A stretch of DNA of 7,163 bases. Origin: an uncultured Candidatus Melainabacteria bacterium. GTDB lineage: Bacteria; Cyanobacteriota; Vampirovibrionia; Gastranaerophilales; Gastranaerophilaceae. How positions within the stretch are numbered: position 1 is the stretch's first letter; every line of letters starts with the position of its first letter. This document shows positions 5,806 to 7,163 of this stretch, one piece after another. The position numbers and the translations under genes are program-made. The notes under the pieces were generated by a model. That model did no database searches, was not told the origin of the DNA, and saw nothing but the letters and a program-made list of their open reading frames with translations. Location of the stretch: assembly GCA_934693215.1 (NCBI GenBank), contig CAKUVB010000089.1:1-7163 (forward strand), in the 5' to 3' direction.

Positions 5806-6579
5806 ATGAATTATCCAAACCTAGAGGAATTAATTAATGTTATAAAAGTTTTAAGAAGCGAAAACGGTTGTGTATGGGATAGAGCTCAAACACATGAATC
5901 TCTACGACCAAACATGCTAGAAGAAGCATACGAAGCCGTTGAAGCCATAAACAAAAAAGATATCCCCAATTTAAGGGAAGAACTAGGTGACGTTTTATTA
6001 CAAGTTTTGCTACATTCACAAATAGCCTCTGAATCAAACGAATTTAACATTGAAGATGTAGCTAAAGAATTGAAAGACAAACTTATACACAGACACCCTC
6101 ACGTTTTTGGCTCTGCACATGCAGAAACTCCTGACGATGTAGCAAAAGCATGGGACAAACTAAAACAAGAAGAAAAAAAAGATAGAAAATCTCAAATGGA
6201 CGGTATCCCAAAATCGTTACCGGCACTAGTTGCAGCTCAAAAGATTAGTAAAAGAGCCATAAAAGTTGGGTTTGAATGGGATAAAGTTGAAACATTACTT
6301 GAATGTATAAAATCTGAATATAATGAATTTATGACAGAGGTAAAAAACAATAACAAAGATGCTATGGAAGATGAAATGGGAGATATCCTTTTTGCGACAG
6401 TCAACCTGGCAAGATGGTACAAAATTGATTCGGAACAAGCTTTAATTAGAGCAAATATGAAATTCATGAAACGATTTAGAAAAATGGAATCTCTTGCTAC
6501 AAAACCTCTTGAAAATTATTCATTTGAGGAATTTGATGAATTATGGAAAAAGGCAAAAAAGGAGCTTTCAAATGATTGA
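5806..6579 (+). CDS. mazG: nucleoside triphosphate pyrophosphohydrolase MazG
   Basis: MazG hydrolyses (deoxy)nucleoside triphosphates to monophosphates and pyrophosphate. It cleans the pool of non-canonical nucleotides and can lower (p)ppGpp levels. The 257 residues match the full-length two-domain form (263 in E. coli). The N-terminal domain opens with 'CVWDRAQTHESLRPNMLEEA' (22-41) and has the metal-binding set E39, E40, E43, E59, D62 (EExxE...ELGD). The second domain has E171, E174, E190 and D193 (EMGD). Conserved HRHPHVFG lies at 95-102. I choose ATG 5806 because GGGGAG at 5793-5798 is 7 nt upstream; a TTG at 5791 would place the ribosome site inside the gene. Its stop overlaps the next gene, which suggests coupled translation with NAD synthetase. 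Confidence 0.95.
   Translation: MNYPNLEELINVIKVLRSENGCVWDRAQTHESLRPNMLEEAYEAVEAINKKDIPNLREELGDVLLQVLLHSQIASESNEFNIEDVAKELKDKLIHRHPHVFGSAHAETPDDVAKAWDKLKQEEKKDRKSQMDGIPKSLPALVAAQKISKRAIKVGFEWDKVETLLECIKSEYNEFMTEVKNNNKDAMEDEMGDILFATVNLARWYKIDSEQALIRANMKFMKRFRKMESLATKPLENYSFEEFDELWKKAKKELSND
6561..6564 (+). promoter_or_regulatory. ribosome binding site of nadE inside mazG
   Basis: GGAG lies 7 nt before ATG 6572 and within the last mazG codons. It fixes the nadE start upstream of the nitrilase homology, so the N-terminal extension is probably really translated. Confidence 0.7.
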
Positions 6580-7163
6580 TTACAGTAAATTAAACGAAAA
6601 CGAAATATCAGATTTAGCAGAAAATCTTTCAATTGAAGGCTCTGAAAACAGTTTATATTCACTTTCAGAAATCATGGACGGAATTTTACAAAACAAAATT
6701 CATGCTGATGACGAACTAAAAAAAACTATTATTAAGAATATTCGAGAAATTCTTTCTAAATACGATAGAGGTAATATTGGACTCGCACAAATCAACCCAA
6801 TAGCCGGAGATATTGAATATAACGCAAAAAAAGTTGTTAAATATATAAAATATGCACAAGATATCGGTTTAGATATGGTTGTGTTTCCAGAACTTATATT
6901 AATGGGATATCCTATTGAAGACACAATAGACAGACACCCTATTATAGTTGAAGAAAATATAAAATGGTTAAAAGAAATCGCTTCATTTACAGGTTCAACT
7001 GCTGCTCTTGTAGGATTTATTGAGCCTAGAAAATATAATCTTAATACTGGAAAAAGCTATTATAATTCTGTTGCGATATTACAGAATGGAGAAATAAAAG
7101 GTATTGTAAGGAAATCACTACTTCCTACATATTCTGAATTTAATGATTATAGATACATTGAAC
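6572..7163 (+). CDS. nadE: glutamine-dependent NAD synthetase, N-terminal part only
   Basis: NadE converts nicotinic acid adenine dinucleotide to NAD. In this form, an N-terminal nitrilase-fold glutaminase supplies ammonia to a C-terminal synthetase. The window ends after 197 codons, inside the glutaminase. Homology starts at about 68 with 'NIGLAQINPIAGD'. The catalytic Glu is E107 in 'VFPELILMGYPIED', a NadE-type context, and the catalytic Lys is K181 in 'RKSLLPTYSEFNDYRY'. The Cys of the triad and the synthetase domain lie outside the window, so a stand-alone amidase cannot be formally excluded. The first about 65 residues are an extra, acidic, helical-looking extension not present in the NadE proteins I know. 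The ATG overlaps the mazG stop by 8 nt and has its own GGAG. Confidence 0.85.
   Translation, partial: MIDYSKLNENEISDLAENLSIEGSENSLYSLSEIMDGILQNKIHADDELKKTIIKNIREILSKYDRGNIGLAQINPIAGDIEYNAKKVVKYIKYAQDIGLDMVVFPELILMGYPIEDTIDRHPIIVEENIKWLKEIASFTGSTAALVGFIEPRKYNLNTGKSYYNSVAILQNGEIKGIVRKSLLPTYSEFNDYRYIE

Overview
This is a low-GC (roughly one third G+C) bacterial chromosome segment. It carries ordinary housekeeping genes mixed with small lineage-specific genes. I see no insertion sequence, integrase, tRNA, rRNA or CRISPR. The large lysine/asparagine-rich membrane protein with an 'NNSVNFKG' stretch, the mini SprA-related HExxH protein and the base composition would fit a gut bacterium such as an uncultured Gastranaerophilales (non-photosynthetic cyanobacterial relative). 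Low-GC Clostridia-like lineages cannot be excluded from this window alone.

Layout: 1-1899 (-) is the N-terminal three quarters of the disaggregase ClpB, cut by the window edge. 1900-2228 is a divergent control region. It holds a good extended -10 promoter facing right, a 20-codon His-rich leader ORF (2079-2141) and a set of competing RNA stems that end at the Shine-Dalgarno of the next gene. 2229-3578 (+) is an unknown multi-pass membrane protein. It converges, with 4 bp between stop codons, on 3583-4056 (-), an exported TPR-like protein with an acidic tail. That gene diverges from 4079-5032 (+), a NagZ-type family 3 glycoside hydrolase, across only 22 bp in which both transcripts look leaderless. 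5104-5523 (+) is a very small SprA-related HExxH protein. 5524-5805 is non-coding, with a predicted nested stem-loop. 5806-6579 (+) is the nucleoside triphosphate pyrophosphohydrolase MazG. It overlaps by 8 nt the start of 6572-7163 (+), a glutamine-dependent NAD synthetase (nitrilase half only; truncated by the window).

How the genes fit together: ClpB (protein rescue), NagZ (peptidoglycan recycling), MazG (nucleotide-pool cleaning) and NadE (NAD synthesis) are general maintenance functions. Only mazG-nadE looks like a real co-translated pair. The most unusual part is 2026-2231. A peptide with four His codons in five sits in RNA whose alternative folds could hide or free the ribosome site of the membrane-protein gene. 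It looks like a translational attenuator in front of a gene with no obvious link to histidine. The second unusual part is 4046-4089, where an 11-bp perfect inverted repeat contains both start codons of a divergent leaderless pair.
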